NCBI RefSeq assembly: GCF_029360585.1
Contig: NZ_JAQZSJ010000001.1
Location: 186,001-250,000, forward strand
Reading direction: 5' to 3'
Length of the DNA: 64,000 bases
Source of the DNA: Cohnella caldifontis
GTDB lineage: Bacteria; Bacillota; Bacilli; Paenibacillales; Paenibacillaceae
Part shown: positions 7,453 through 15,557 of the stretch, piece by piece
Numbering within the stretch: the first letter of the stretch is position 1
Layout: the number at the start of each line of letters is the position of its first letter
Notes under the pieces: model-generated
Databases searched by the model: none
Told to the model about the DNA's origin: nothing
What the model saw: the letters and a program-made list of their open reading frames with translations, nothing else
Position numbers and translations under genes: made by a program

Positions 7453-8549
7453 GCGCGCGGCACCTGGTCTTCCCGCAGGACCGCCTCCAAGGCCGCGATC
7501 AGCTTGCCGTTCTGGTCCGGACTGCCTACCGTGATGCGGATATGGTTCGGGTAGCCTTTATGGCCGGGGCGAACGATCACGCCTTTGCGCAAGAGGGCGT
7601 CGAACACTTCGGTCGAGGGCCGGCGAACGTCCACCAATACGAAATTGCCGTGCGCGGGGAATGAATCCAGCCCCAGCCGATCGAACGCCTGCTTCAGAAC
7701 TTGCCGTCCCTCATGGTTCTTCCGGCGGCATTCCCCCACGAACGCCTGGTCCTCCAGCGCCGCCAGCGCGGCAGCTTGAGCGAAACGCGTGGTGTTGAAC
7801 GGCAGCCGCACGGGATTGATCGAGCGGATGACCGAAGCTTCTCCGATCCCGTACCCCACGCGAAGGGAAGCGAGCCCGTAAATTTTGGAGAAAGTCCGCA
7901 GCACGACCAAATTCGGGAACCGCTTGAGCAGCTCCAAGCCGTTCGGGTACGCGGGATCGGTCACGTATTCGGCATAAGCTTCGTCCAGCACGACCATGAC
8001 GGAAGACGGAACGCCGGTCAGGAACGATTCCAGCTCGTCCCGGGTCACGATCGTGCCCGTCGGGTTGTTCGGATTGCAAATCCAGACGATTCTCGTGCGC
8101 TCCGTCACTTGGGCGAGCATGGCGGGCAGGTCGTGTTTGCCGTCCTTCATCGGCACTTCGATCGTTACGGCGTTCTCGATCTCCGCGTGGTGCCGGTATT
8201 GCGAGAACGTCGAAGCGGCCATGACCGTCTCGTCCCCGGGCCTCAGATAAGCGCGGGCGATCATCATGATGACCTCGTCCGCACCCGCTCCGAAAATGAC
8301 TTGATCGGGATTGACGCCGTAATGCCGGGCGACCGCCTCGGTCAGCTTGATCGACGCTCCATCCGGATAAACCGATATATTCGCGGCTTCGCGGGCGATC
8401 GCTTCCTTCGCCTTCGGCGAGGAGCCGTACGGATTTTCGTTGGACGCCAGCTTGATGACTTCGGCGAGTCCGAGCTCGCGCTGGACGTCTTCGACGGGTT
8501 TGCCCGGCTGGTATGCCGGCAGATGGACGATGTTCGGTTTCGGTTGCAT
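7449..8549 (-). CDS. hisC: histidinol-phosphate aminotransferase
   Basis: PLP-dependent fold-type I aminotransferase, 366 aa. It has 'KLASNENPYG' near the N-terminus, 'ICNPNNPTG' in the cofactor region and the PLP lysine in 'TFSKIYGLASLRVGYG'. In Bacillus this enzyme serves both histidine synthesis and the tyrosine/phenylalanine transamination, which explains its place between trpA and tyrA. AGGAGG 8 nt upstream selects the ATG at 8549. A terminator-like hairpin lies only 28 nt upstream of the start. Confidence 0.94.
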   Translation of the reverse strand: MQPKPNIVHLPAYQPGKPVEDVQRELGLAEVIKLASNENPYGSSPKAKEAIAREAANISVYPDGASIKLTEAVARHYGVNPDQVIFGAGADEVIMMIARAYLRPGDETVMAASTFSQYRHHAEIENAVTIEVPMKDGKHDLPAMLAQVTERTRIVWICNPNNPTGTIVTRDELESFLTGVPSSVMVVLDEAYAEYVTDPAYPNGLELLKRFPNLVVLRTFSKIYGLASLRVGYGIGEASVIRSINPVRLPFNTTRFAQAAALAALEDQAFVGECRRKNHEGRQVLKQAFDRLGLDSFPAHGNFVLVDVRRPSTEVFDALLRKGVIVRPGHKGYPNHIRITVGSPDQNGKLIAALEAVLREDQVPRA

Positions 8550-8576
8550 GGCGGTGGCCTCCTGTTCCCTTTCATG

Positions 8577-8600
8577 AAAAACGGAGCGTTGAACGCTCCG
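8577..8600 (-). terminator. terminator/attenuator between trpA and hisC
   Basis: CGGAGCG/CGCTCCG (8582-8588 with 8594-8600) is followed by TTTTT on the minus strand. Only 28 nt separate it from the hisC start, leaving no room for a downstream promoter, so hisC-tyrA must be reached by read-through or relief of this terminator. Confidence 0.75.
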
Positions 8601-8620
8601 CATGGACATTCGATGATTTT

Positions 8621-8649
8621 ATTGTGACACATGAGCTGATCCCTGTACA
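8621..8649 (-). promoter_or_regulatory. weak candidate promoter upstream of hisC
   Basis: TGTACA, 17 bp, CACAAT on the minus strand, 4 of 6 matches in each box. If real, its transcript would have to pass the terminator at 8577-8600. Confidence 0.25.
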
Positions 8650-8684
8650 GACGAAAAATGCGGCACGGGTGCGGGACGCTGCGG

Positions 8685-9527
8685 CTATACCGTACGTTGC
8701 GGCTTCAGCCCGGCGATGAAATTCCGGACGGCCGCGATGCCCGCTTCCTTCTCGGAAGCCTCCGCGGACTCCAGCTGCGGCAGCGTTTCTTCGACCTTGC
8801 GCACGATGGCGCTGCCGACGATGACGCCGTCGCAGACGCCGGAAAACCGTTCCGCCTGCTCGCGGGACGAGATCCCGAAGCCGACGCAGATCGGCACGCG
8901 GGAAGCTTTGCGGACCGCGGCCAGGAACGAATCGATTCCTTCATGGAAGGTGGTCCGGACCCCGGTGACGCCAAGAGACGACACGCAGTACACGAAGCCG
9001 GTCGCCCGGGAGGCGATCCGCTCCACCCTCGCTTCCGACGTCGGGGCGACGAGCGGGATCAGGTGGATGCCTGCCCGTTCGGCCAGCCTCCTCGGCTCTT
9101 CGTCTTCTTCCATCGGCAGGTCGGGGATGATGGCGCCGCTGAAGCCGTTCTCCTTGAGCAAGCCGAAAAAGCGCTCCAGTCCGAGCTGCAAAGCAGGATT
9201 ATAATACGTGAAAATGATGAAAGGCATCTTGACGCCCCGGCTGCGGGCTTTGGAAGCCACTTCGATGCAATCGGTCAAGGAGATACGGCTGCGCAGAGCC
9301 CGCTCGGACGCCCGCTGGATGACCGGACCGTCCGCGAGCGGGTCGGAGTAGGGAACGCCGAGCTCGATCATGTGCGCTCCGGCTTCCTCGGCCGCCTGCA
9401 CGAGCGCGACGGACGTTTCCAGATCGGGATCTCCCATCGTCAGGAAGGGGATGAGCGCCGTCTCACCCGTACGTTTGAGCTTTTCGAACACTTCGTCGAT
9501 GGCGTTTGGCGTGATGACCGCGCTCAT
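8685..9527 (-). CDS. trpA: tryptophan synthase alpha chain
   Basis: Cleaves indole-3-glycerol phosphate to indole, which is channelled to TrpB. The 280-aa sequence shows the catalytic Glu in '[19 protein letters not shown]', the catalytic Asp in '[10 protein letters not shown]', and the phosphate-binding 'VGFGISS' and 'VIVGSAIV' near the C-terminus. The ATG overlaps the trpB stop by 4 nt. It is the last trp gene before the hairpin at 8577. Confidence 0.96.
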   Translation of the reverse strand: MSAVITPNAIDEVFEKLKRTGETALIPFLTMGDPDLETSVALVQAAEEAGAHMIELGVPYSDPLADGPVIQRASERALRSRISLTDCIEVASKARSRGVKMPFIIFTYYNPALQLGLERFFGLLKENGFSGAIIPDLPMEEDEEPRRLAERAGIHLIPLVAPTSEARVERIASRATGFVYCVSSLGVTGVRTTFHEGIDSFLAAVRKASRVPICVGFGISSREQAERFSGVCDGVIVGSAIVRKVEETLPQLESAEASEKEAGIAAVRNFIAGLKPQRTV

Positions 9528-10732
9528 GCGTGAGGCCCTCCTTCCGCTTCGTATTTCATGATGGACTCGACGTCCTTGTCTCCCCGGCCGGACAGGTTGA
9601 TGATCAGGATTTCGTCCGGTTTCATCGTCCGGCCCGTTTTCAAAGCCTGGGCAACGGCGTGCGCCGATTCCAGCGCCGGGATGATGCCTTCCGTCCGGGA
9701 CAGCAGCTTCAGCGCTTCGAGCGCCTCCAGGTCGGTGATCGGCACGTATTGGGCGCGTTTGATGTCTTTGAGATACGAATGCTCCGGTCCGATGCCCGGA
9801 TAGTCCAGCCCCGCGGAAATCGAATGGGCCGGCAGCACTTGGCCTCCTTCGTCCTGAAGAACGTAGCTCATGGAGCCTTGGAAAACGCCGGGGCGCCCCT
9901 TCGTCATCGTGGCCGCGTGGAATTCGGTATCGACGCCGCGTCCGGCCGCTTCCACGCCGATCAAGCGGACGCTTTCGTCGCCCACGAACGGATGGAACAT
10001 GCCGATCGCGTTGCTGCCGCCGCCCACCGCCGCGATGATCGCGTCCGGCAGCCGGCCCTCGGCTTCGAGAATCTGGTCCCGCGTCTCCAGCCCGATCACC
10101 CGTTGGAAATCGCGGACCATCATCGGGTACGGATGCGGTCCGGTCGCGGAGCCCAGGATGTAATACGTGTCGTTCACGTTGCTGACCCAGTACCGCAGCG
10201 TTTCGTTGCAGGCGTCCTTCAGCGTGCGGGTGCCGGACATCACGGGAACGACTTCGGCTCCGAGCAGCTTCATCCGGAACACGTTGAGCTGCTGGCGGAT
10301 CGTGTCTTCCTCGCCCATGAACACTTTGCACTCCAGGCCGAGCAGCGCCGCGACGGTCGCGGAGGCGACCCCATGCTGGCCGGCTCCGGTCTCGGCGATC
10401 ACCTTCGTTTTGCCCATCCGTTTGGCGAGCACGGCTTGACCGATCGCGTTGTTGATTTTATGGGCGCCCGTGTGGTTGAGATCTTCGCGCTTCAGGTAGA
10501 TTTTCGCGCCGCCGACGTGGCGGGTCAGCCTCTCGGCGTAATAAAGCGGCGTCGGCCGCCCGGAATACTGCTTGAGCAAATAGCGGATCTCCGCGAGAAA
10601 ATCCGGATCGTCCTTGTACCGGTTGTATGCTTCTTCGAGCTCGATGAGCGCGTTCATCAGCGTCTCCGGCACGTATTTGCCGCCGAACGGGCCGAAACGC
10701 CCGTGCAGATCGGGAACGACTTGTTGACTCAT
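9524..10732 (-). CDS. trpB: tryptophan synthase beta chain
   Basis: PLP enzyme that condenses indole and L-serine to tryptophan. The PLP lysine is in '[15 protein letters not shown]' (about residue 90), the phosphate-binding loop is '[10 protein letters not shown]', and the catalytic Glu is in '[12 protein letters not shown]'. Length 402 aa is normal. It overlaps trpF and trpA by 4 nt each, implying translational coupling for the alpha2beta2 complex. Confidence 0.97.
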   Translation of the reverse strand: MSQQVVPDLHGRFGPFGGKYVPETLMNALIELEEAYNRYKDDPDFLAEIRYLLKQYSGRPTPLYYAERLTRHVGGAKIYLKREDLNHTGAHKINNAIGQAVLAKRMGKTKVIAETGAGQHGVASATVAALLGLECKVFMGEEDTIRQQLNVFRMKLLGAEVVPVMSGTRTLKDACNETLRYWVSNVNDTYYILGSATGPHPYPMMVRDFQRVIGLETRDQILEAEGRLPDAIIAAVGGGSNAIGMFHPFVGDESVRLIGVEAAGRGVDTEFHAATMTKGRPGVFQGSMSYVLQDEGGQVLPAHSISAGLDYPGIGPEHSYLKDIKRAQYVPITDLEALEALKLLSRTEGIIPALESAHAVAQALKTGRTMKPDEILIINLSGRGDKDVESIMKYEAEGGPHA

Positions 10733-11403
10733 GCTAGGTTCACCCTTTCCGCGAATGCGGCGATTTTGCCGCTGTCTTTCGTCCCGTCCGTCTCCACTCC
10801 ACTCGATACGTCCACGCCGTCCGGCCTATAGGAGGAGATCAACTCGCCGACGTTGTCCGGCGACAGCCCTCCGGCCACGAACAAGCGCAGGCCGTGGCGG
10901 CGGGCTTGTGCCGCGTAAGCGGGGATCAGCTCCCAGCGGAACGTCCGCCCCGTGCCTCCTCCGGCCGTATCGATCAACACCGCGGAAACGGCACCTTCGT
11001 ACTCGGCCAGGCGTTCCGGCCCTGCCGGGACGCCTTCCTCCTCCGCCGCCATCGCGCGCCACACCTCGACGCCGAACCGCCGCCCGATTTCGCGGCAGTA
11101 TGCCGGCGTCTCCCGGCCGTGCAGCTGGACGACGTCAAGCGGCACGGCCGCCAGCGTGCGCTCCAGCTCTTCCGGCGTCGGATCCGCGAACACGCCGACC
11201 GTCCACGGCGGATTGCCGTCCCTCATGGACGTCCGCATCGCGGCGGCGCGCAGCCTGCCCGCCTGCTCCGGCGTCACGCGGCGCTTGCTCGGCGCGAATA
11301 CGAAGCCGACGTAATCGACGGGAAGCCCGTCCATATCCCGAACCGTCGCTTCCTCCCGCAGCCCGCAGATTTTCACCAGCGGCCGCGCTTTGCTCTCCGT
11401 CAT
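10729..11403 (-). CDS. trpF: phosphoribosylanthranilate isomerase
   Basis: Amadori isomerase of the tryptophan pathway, TIM barrel of 224 aa. '[12 protein letters not shown]' holds the catalytic Cys, 'VQLHGRE' is the family motif, and '[14 protein letters not shown]' holds the catalytic Asp. The C-terminal phosphate site is '[11 protein letters not shown]'. The ATG at 11403 overlaps the trpC stop by 4 nt. Confidence 0.95.
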   Translation of the reverse strand: MTESKARPLVKICGLREEATVRDMDGLPVDYVGFVFAPSKRRVTPEQAGRLRAAAMRTSMRDGNPPWTVGVFADPTPEELERTLAAVPLDVVQLHGRETPAYCREIGRRFGVEVWRAMAAEEEGVPAGPERLAEYEGAVSAVLIDTAGGGTGRTFRWELIPAYAAQARRHGLRLFVAGGLSPDNVGELISSYRPDGVDVSSGVETDGTKDSGKIAAFAERVNLA

Positions 11404-12212
11404 CGGGACGCGCCTTCTTCCCTCGGCGCCGCCGGCCCGAGCAGCCGATTCACCGCTTCGCCGGGATCCGGCTGGCGCATGAAGTGTTCGCCGATCAGGA
11501 CGGCCGACGCGCCGGCTTTGCGAACGAAAGCGATATCGTCCGGCGTGGAAATCGCGCTTTCGCTCACCGCGACGGCGGACGAAGGCATCAGCCCGATCAG
11601 CTCTTCCGTCACCCGGAGATCCGTCTCGAACGTATGGAGATTCCGGTTGTTGACTCCGATCAACGTCGCCTCCCCAAACTCCAGAACGGTCTCGAGCTCC
11701 TCCCGGTTGTGCACCTCGACCAATACGTCCAAGCCGAGGTCCCGGGCCAGTCGATGGTACGAGGCCAGCTGCTCCGGGGTCAGGATCGCGGCGATGAGCA
11801 GCACCGCGTCCGCCCCGATTAGCCGGGCTTCGTAAATTTGCAGCCCGTCGATCGTGAAATCCTTGCGGAGCAGCGGAACCGGGACGGCCTCGCGGACTAC
11901 ATTCAAATATTCGTTGCGTCCTTGGAAATAATCCGTATCCGTAAGTACGGAAATGCAATCCGTCCCCGCGTCCGCATACGAACGGGCTAACGCCGCGGGA
12001 TCGAAATCCGGCCGGATCAAGCCTTTGGACGGACTTGCCTTCTTTACCTCCGCGATCAGGCCGACCGGACGGCGCCTCCGCCGCAGGGCGTTCTCGAAGC
12101 CCCGGCAAGCCGGCAGCGCCGCGACTTCTTTCTCCGCCCGGGCGATCGGCAGCGATTCCCGAAGGACTTCCACTTCGCGCCGTTTCGTGGCGACGATGCG
12201 ATCAAGAAACAT
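11400..12212 (-). CDS. trpC: indole-3-glycerol phosphate synthase
   Basis: Forms indole-3-glycerol phosphate from CdRP, TIM barrel of 270 aa. Recognised by 'LIAEVKKASPSKG' (catalytic Lys), 'CISVLTDTDYFQG', 'PLLRKDFTID' and 'IGVNNRNLHTF'. It starts inside trpD (11-nt overlap), with GGGAGA just upstream of its ATG. TrpC and TrpF are separate proteins here, unlike the enterobacterial fusion. Confidence 0.96.
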   Translation of the reverse strand: MFLDRIVATKRREVEVLRESLPIARAEKEVAALPACRGFENALRRRRRPVGLIAEVKKASPSKGLIRPDFDPAALARSYADAGTDCISVLTDTDYFQGRNEYLNVVREAVPVPLLRKDFTIDGLQIYEARLIGADAVLLIAAILTPEQLASYHRLARDLGLDVLVEVHNREELETVLEFGEATLIGVNNRNLHTFETDLRVTEELIGLMPSSAVAVSESAISTPDDIAFVRKAGASAVLIGEHFMRQPDPGEAVNRLLGPAAPREEGASR

Positions 12213-13263
12213 GGCTCAGTTCTCCCGTCACGGCGATCCATTGCCGCAGTTTTTGTTCGGCTTTGCCGGAATCGATCATCTCGGCGGCCAACCGCACGCC
12301 ATCCCCCAGCGTCGGGGCCAGATCCGACACGTAGATGCAGGCGCCCGCATTGAGCAGTACCACGTCGCGGTACGGGCTTTTCTCCCCGCCCAGCACCCGG
12401 CAGATAATCTGCGCGTTCGCCAGCGCGTCGCCGCCTTTCACCGCGCCCAGCGGCACCGTCGACAAGCCGAGTTCCTCCGGCGTGATGTCATACGTCCTCA
12501 CGGCACCTTCCTTCAGCTCCGATACCTGCGTCGGCGCGGACAGGCTGATTTCGTCCAGCCCGTCGTGGCTGCCGACGACCATCGCCCGCTTAAGGCCCAG
12601 CCGGCCTAACACGGAAGCGACGGCTTCCGTGCGCGAACGGTCATACAGACCGATCAGCTGGCGATCGGCGCCCGCCGGATTGGCGAGCGGTCCGAGCATG
12701 TTGAAAATCGATCGAACGCCGATTTCCTTCCGCGGAGCCGATGCATGTTTCAGCGCGGGATGATAGAGCTGCGCGAACATGAAGCAGATGTTCTCGCGCG
12801 CCAGGCATTCGGCGGCTTGCTCGGGCGTCAGCTCGATGTTGACGCCGAGCGCTTCGAGCACGTCCGCGCTGCCGGCTTTGCCCGACATCGCCCGGTTGCC
12901 GTGCTTGGCGACGCGGGCCCCCGCGGCCGCCGCGATGACGGCCGAGGTGGTGGAGATGTTGAATTTATGGATGCCGGATCCCCCGGTTCCGCACGTGTCG
13001 AGCAGGTTAACGTTCTCCGTCCGAACGCGGTTGGAGAAGGAGCGCATCGCTTCGGCGAAACCGGTGATTTCGTCCACCGTCTCTCCCTTCATGCGCAGGG
13101 CGACCATGATCGCGCCGATTTGGGCCGGCGTCGCTTCGCCCTTCATGATTACCGTCATGATATGGAAAGCTTCGTCCCTCGTCAAGTCGCGGCCCGACGT
13201 AATCGCGGCCAGCCCCTGCGGCAGCGTGAAAGCTTCCGCTTTGTTTGCAACCGTTGCGTCCAT
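12202..13263 (-). CDS. trpD: anthranilate phosphoribosyltransferase
   Basis: Transfers phosphoribose from PRPP to anthranilate. The 353-aa sequence has the PRPP/anthranilate motif 'LLDTCGTGGSGIHKFNIST' and 'HGNRAMSGKAGSADVLEALG', with 'FNMLGPLANPAGA' later. The start at 13263 has a GGAGG 8 nt upstream. A 23-nt gap separates it from trpE. No glutamine amidotransferase gene (trpG) lies between trpE and trpD. Confidence 0.96.
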   Translation of the reverse strand: MDATVANKAEAFTLPQGLAAITSGRDLTRDEAFHIMTVIMKGEATPAQIGAIMVALRMKGETVDEITGFAEAMRSFSNRVRTENVNLLDTCGTGGSGIHKFNISTTSAVIAAAAGARVAKHGNRAMSGKAGSADVLEALGVNIELTPEQAAECLARENICFMFAQLYHPALKHASAPRKEIGVRSIFNMLGPLANPAGADRQLIGLYDRSRTEAVASVLGRLGLKRAMVVGSHDGLDEISLSAPTQVSELKEGAVRTYDITPEELGLSTVPLGAVKGGDALANAQIICRVLGGEKSPYRDVVLLNAGACIYVSDLAPTLGDGVRLAAEMIDSGKAEQKLRQWIAVTGELSHVS

Positions 13264-13286
13264 GTGAATCTCCTCCCGTTCCCCGA

Positions 13287-14831
13287 TTAATCGTAATCCA
13301 GGTTCGTCCGGCGGTCTCCGGCCGTTGCCAGCGGCGGGAACGCCGCTTCCGCCGCGCGGATCGCTTTCAACAAAGCTTTCGCCTTATTGACCGTTTCCTC
13401 GTATTCCTTCTCCGGCACGGAATCCCATACGATGCCGGCTCCGGCTTGCACGTAAGCTTTCCCGTTCTTGAAAATGATCGTCCGGATCGTAATGCACGTA
13501 TTGAGGCTGCCCGAAAAGCCCAGATAGCCGATCGCGCCGGCGTAGGCGCCTCTCGCTTCGTTTTCCAGCTCCGCGATGATTTCCATCGCCCGCAGCTTCG
13601 GCGCGCCCGATACCGTTCCGGCGGGCAGGCAGGACAGGAAGGCGTCGAAGAAATCTTTGTCCTTCCGCAGCCTCCCGATCACGTTGGACACGATGTGCAT
13701 GACGTGGGAATACCGTTCGATCTGCATGTAGCTGTCGCATTTCACGCTGCCGAATTCCGACACCCGTCCCAAATCGTTGCGCCCGAGGTCGACCAGCATA
13801 ACGTGCTCGGCACGCTCTTTCTCGTCGGCCAGGAGCTCCCGCTCGAGCGCTTCGTCCTCCTCCGGCGTGCGGCCACGGGGCCGCGTTCCGGCGATCGGCC
13901 GCGTCTCCAGCTTGCCGTCGTCCACCTTGACCAGCGCCTCGGGCGAAGTCCCGACGATCATTTCGTCGTCCAGCTTGAGGCAGTACATGTAGGGCGAAGG
14001 GTTCATCGTGCGCAGCACGCGGTACACTTGCAACGGATCGACGTCCGTCTCGATGTGGAAGCGCTGGGAGAGCACGACTTGGAAAATGTCGCCGGCCCGG
14101 ATGTATGCTTTGGCCTGCTCGACGTTCGCGATGTACTGCTCCTTCGTCAGGTTGGACTCCACTTGACCCAAGTCCGGATCGTTCGGCGGAGCGCCGCGGG
14201 ACGGTGCTTGCGGAACGGGCTGCCGCAGCCGCCGGATCACGGATTCGATGCCCTTCTCCGTCTCCAGGCAGGCAGCCTCGATCTCCCGGTCGGTCGCCCC
14301 GTCCTTGACGTGGACGTTCCCGATCACCTGCACCTGCTGCTTGAAATGGTCGAACACGATGATTTTGTCGCAAAACAGGAAGTGCATGTCGTCCATGTTC
14401 AAATCGTCCTTGCGGTGCGCCGGCAGCTTCTTCTCGTAATATTGAAGCAAATCGTAGCCGAAAAAGCCGATCGCGCCGCCGGTGAACGGGGGCAGCTCCG
14501 GCAGCGCCGGACTCCGGTACGCTCTCAGCTTTTCCCGGATGAGCTGCAGCGGATCGCCGGTTTCCCGTCTCTCGACCGTTCCGCCCTGCTCCAGCGTGAC
14601 TTCCCCGCGCTTCAGCCGGATGACGAGGAACGGGTCCGTCCCGATGAACGAATAGCGGGCCCACTTTTCTCCGCCCTCCACGCTTTCCAGCAAGAAAGCC
14701 CGTTTGTCCCGCCTGAACTGCTGAAACACCCGGATCGGGGTTTCCGTGTCCGCCATGAGCGTTCTTGCGATCGGAATGACGTTATACGCGCCTGCCAAAG
14801 CGATGACTTGCTGCAGCTCCTTCGGATCCAT
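13287..14831 (-). CDS. trpE: anthranilate synthase component I
   Basis: Converts chorismate to anthranilate, the first committed tryptophan step. The 514-aa protein carries the N-terminal 'LLES' tryptophan feedback site (in 'RAFLLESVEGGEKW'), and the chorismate-binding domain shows 'LPAGTVSGAPKLRAME' and 'AGAGIVWDS'. AAAGGAG 8 nt upstream marks the ATG at 14831. The amidotransferase partner TrpG is not in the operon; in B. subtilis it is the amphibolic PabA of the folate operon, and the same is likely here. It is preceded by a TRAP-type attenuator. Confidence 0.96.
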   Translation of the reverse strand: MDPKELQQVIALAGAYNVIPIARTLMADTETPIRVFQQFRRDKRAFLLESVEGGEKWARYSFIGTDPFLVIRLKRGEVTLEQGGTVERRETGDPLQLIREKLRAYRSPALPELPPFTGGAIGFFGYDLLQYYEKKLPAHRKDDLNMDDMHFLFCDKIIVFDHFKQQVQVIGNVHVKDGATDREIEAACLETEKGIESVIRRLRQPVPQAPSRGAPPNDPDLGQVESNLTKEQYIANVEQAKAYIRAGDIFQVVLSQRFHIETDVDPLQVYRVLRTMNPSPYMYCLKLDDEMIVGTSPEALVKVDDGKLETRPIAGTRPRGRTPEEDEALERELLADEKERAEHVMLVDLGRNDLGRVSEFGSVKCDSYMQIERYSHVMHIVSNVIGRLRKDKDFFDAFLSCLPAGTVSGAPKLRAMEIIAELENEARGAYAGAIGYLGFSGSLNTCITIRTIIFKNGKAYVQAGAGIVWDSVPEKEYEETVNKAKALLKAIRAAEAAFPPLATAGDRRTNLDYD

Positions 14832-14852
14832 TCCATCCACTCCTTTCTTTTT

Positions 14853-14910
14853 CCCCCAAAAGTGACGTTAAGCTTTGCAGCCTATTCCGATTACTTTTGG
14901 GGGAGCCCCC
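14853..14910 (-). promoter_or_regulatory. competing hairpins just upstream of the trpE ribosome binding site
   Basis: On the minus strand GGGGG-CT-CCCCC (14899-14910) overlaps a perfect 11-bp inverted repeat, CCCCCAAAAGT/ACTTTTGGGGG (14893-14903 with 14853-14863), so the two stems exclude each other. The second ends 7 nt before the AAAGGAG Shine-Dalgarno. This could tune trpE translation, as the TRAP-dependent Shine-Dalgarno hairpin does in B. subtilis. Confidence 0.55.
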
Positions 14911-14921
14911 TGTTTTAAAAC

Positions 14922-14950
14922 AAAAAAGCATCTCTGCGTCGCAGAGATGC
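14922..14950 (-). terminator. trp leader attenuator terminator
   Basis: A perfect 10-bp stem GCATCTCTGC/GCAGAGATGC (14941-14950 with 14928-14937) with a 3-nt loop is followed by TTTTTTG on the minus strand, about 100 nt before trpE. Its upstream arm can instead pair with the TRAP-site region (antiterminator). Confidence 0.92.
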
Positions 14951-15077
14951 CGCGGATTCATGCATGTGCCATGCCGGTTGCCAAGGACAACCCGGAAAAA
15001 CGCCGCTATCCGGTACGCCGTTGGCGCATTCGGACCGGTGTTTCTGCTCAGCTCGGCTCCACTCCGCTAAACTCTGC
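14941..15077 (-). promoter_or_regulatory. trp leader antiterminator
   Basis: GCAGAG...GCGGA within the TRAP site (15072-15077 and 15063-15067) is complementary to TCCGC...CTCTGC (14952-14956 and 14941-14946). This gives an interrupted 11-bp helix with a 4x5 internal loop. It uses up the 5' arm of the terminator at 14922-14950, so the two are mutually exclusive. TRAP bound to the GAG triplets would block it and cause termination. Confidence 0.7.
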
Positions 15078-15087
15078 TCCGCCTCTC
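15042..15087 (-). promoter_or_regulatory. TRAP (MtrB) binding site in the trp leader
   Basis: On the minus strand (G/T)AG triplets occur at 15083-15085, 15077-15079, 15072-15074, 15067-15069 (TAG), 15062-15064, 15057-15059, 15052-15054 and 15047-15049, then GAA at 15042-15044. Seven in a row keep an exact 5-nt period with 2-nt spacers. This is the recognition pattern of the 11-subunit TRAP ring, whose gene mtrB is at 25.2 kb. B. subtilis uses 11 triplets; here 8 perfect ones plus one near match. Confidence 0.88.
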
Positions 15088-15138
15088 GCGTAAGTGATCG
15101 TCCCTCCGGCCGACCGTTCCGCGCAGCGTATTGGTTTC

Positions 15139-15167
15139 AATATAGCATGACGCTTCTGCCCCGTCAA
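15139..15167 (-). promoter_or_regulatory. trp operon promoter
   Basis: -35 TTGACG (15162-15167), 17-bp spacer, -10 TATATT (15139-15144). It starts a roughly 300-nt leader ending at trpE, directly after the aroH stop, as in the B. subtilis supraoperon. Confidence 0.8.
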
Positions 15168-15182
15168 CCGCGGGAATCCGCG

Positions 15183-15551
15183 TTACGCTCCGGACAAGTC
15201 CGGCCGAAGCACGCGCGCTCCGCCCAGGTAGACATGGCGGATCTCCGACTGCGATGCCTCGGTGTTCACCAGCACCATCAGGCGGATGCAGCGCTCCAGG
15301 CCCCCCTTGACGGGAATTTCCATGGAGCACATCAGCGGCACGAGCTCCCAACCTTCCATTTGCCGAATGGCCCTGGCCGGAAACGTCGCGTCCAAGTCCT
15401 GCGTCACCGTAACCCAGACGCAGGCGATATCCTCCGGCTGGAACCTGTTCGCCGCTACGATCTCGTTCAACAGGACGATGGTGGCGTCCAAAATCGGCAA
15501 CTCTTCGTTCGCGTCCACCGTAATGGCGCCGCGGATTCCCCTCGTGTACAT
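15183..15551 (-). CDS. aroH: chorismate mutase (AroH type)
   Basis: Monofunctional AroH-fold chorismate mutase, 122 aa, converting chorismate to prephenate for Phe/Tyr. 'TRGIRGAITVDANEE' and 'VWVTVTQDLDATFPARA' are typical, with the active-site Arg in the first motif. It follows aroB by 6 nt. The length equals that of B. subtilis AroH (about 127 aa). Confidence 0.95.
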   Translation of the reverse strand: MYTRGIRGAITVDANEELPILDATIVLLNEIVAANRFQPEDIACVWVTVTQDLDATFPARAIRQMEGWELVPLMCSMEIPVKGGLERCIRLMVLVNTEASQSEIRHVYLGGARVLRPDLSGA

Positions 15552-15557
15552 CGTTCC

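Noticed and set aside
8685-10331. A 548-codon frame suggesting a trpB-trpA fusion
   Set aside because: The first part is an out-of-frame reading of trpB; true TrpA starts at 9527 with an ATGA overlap.
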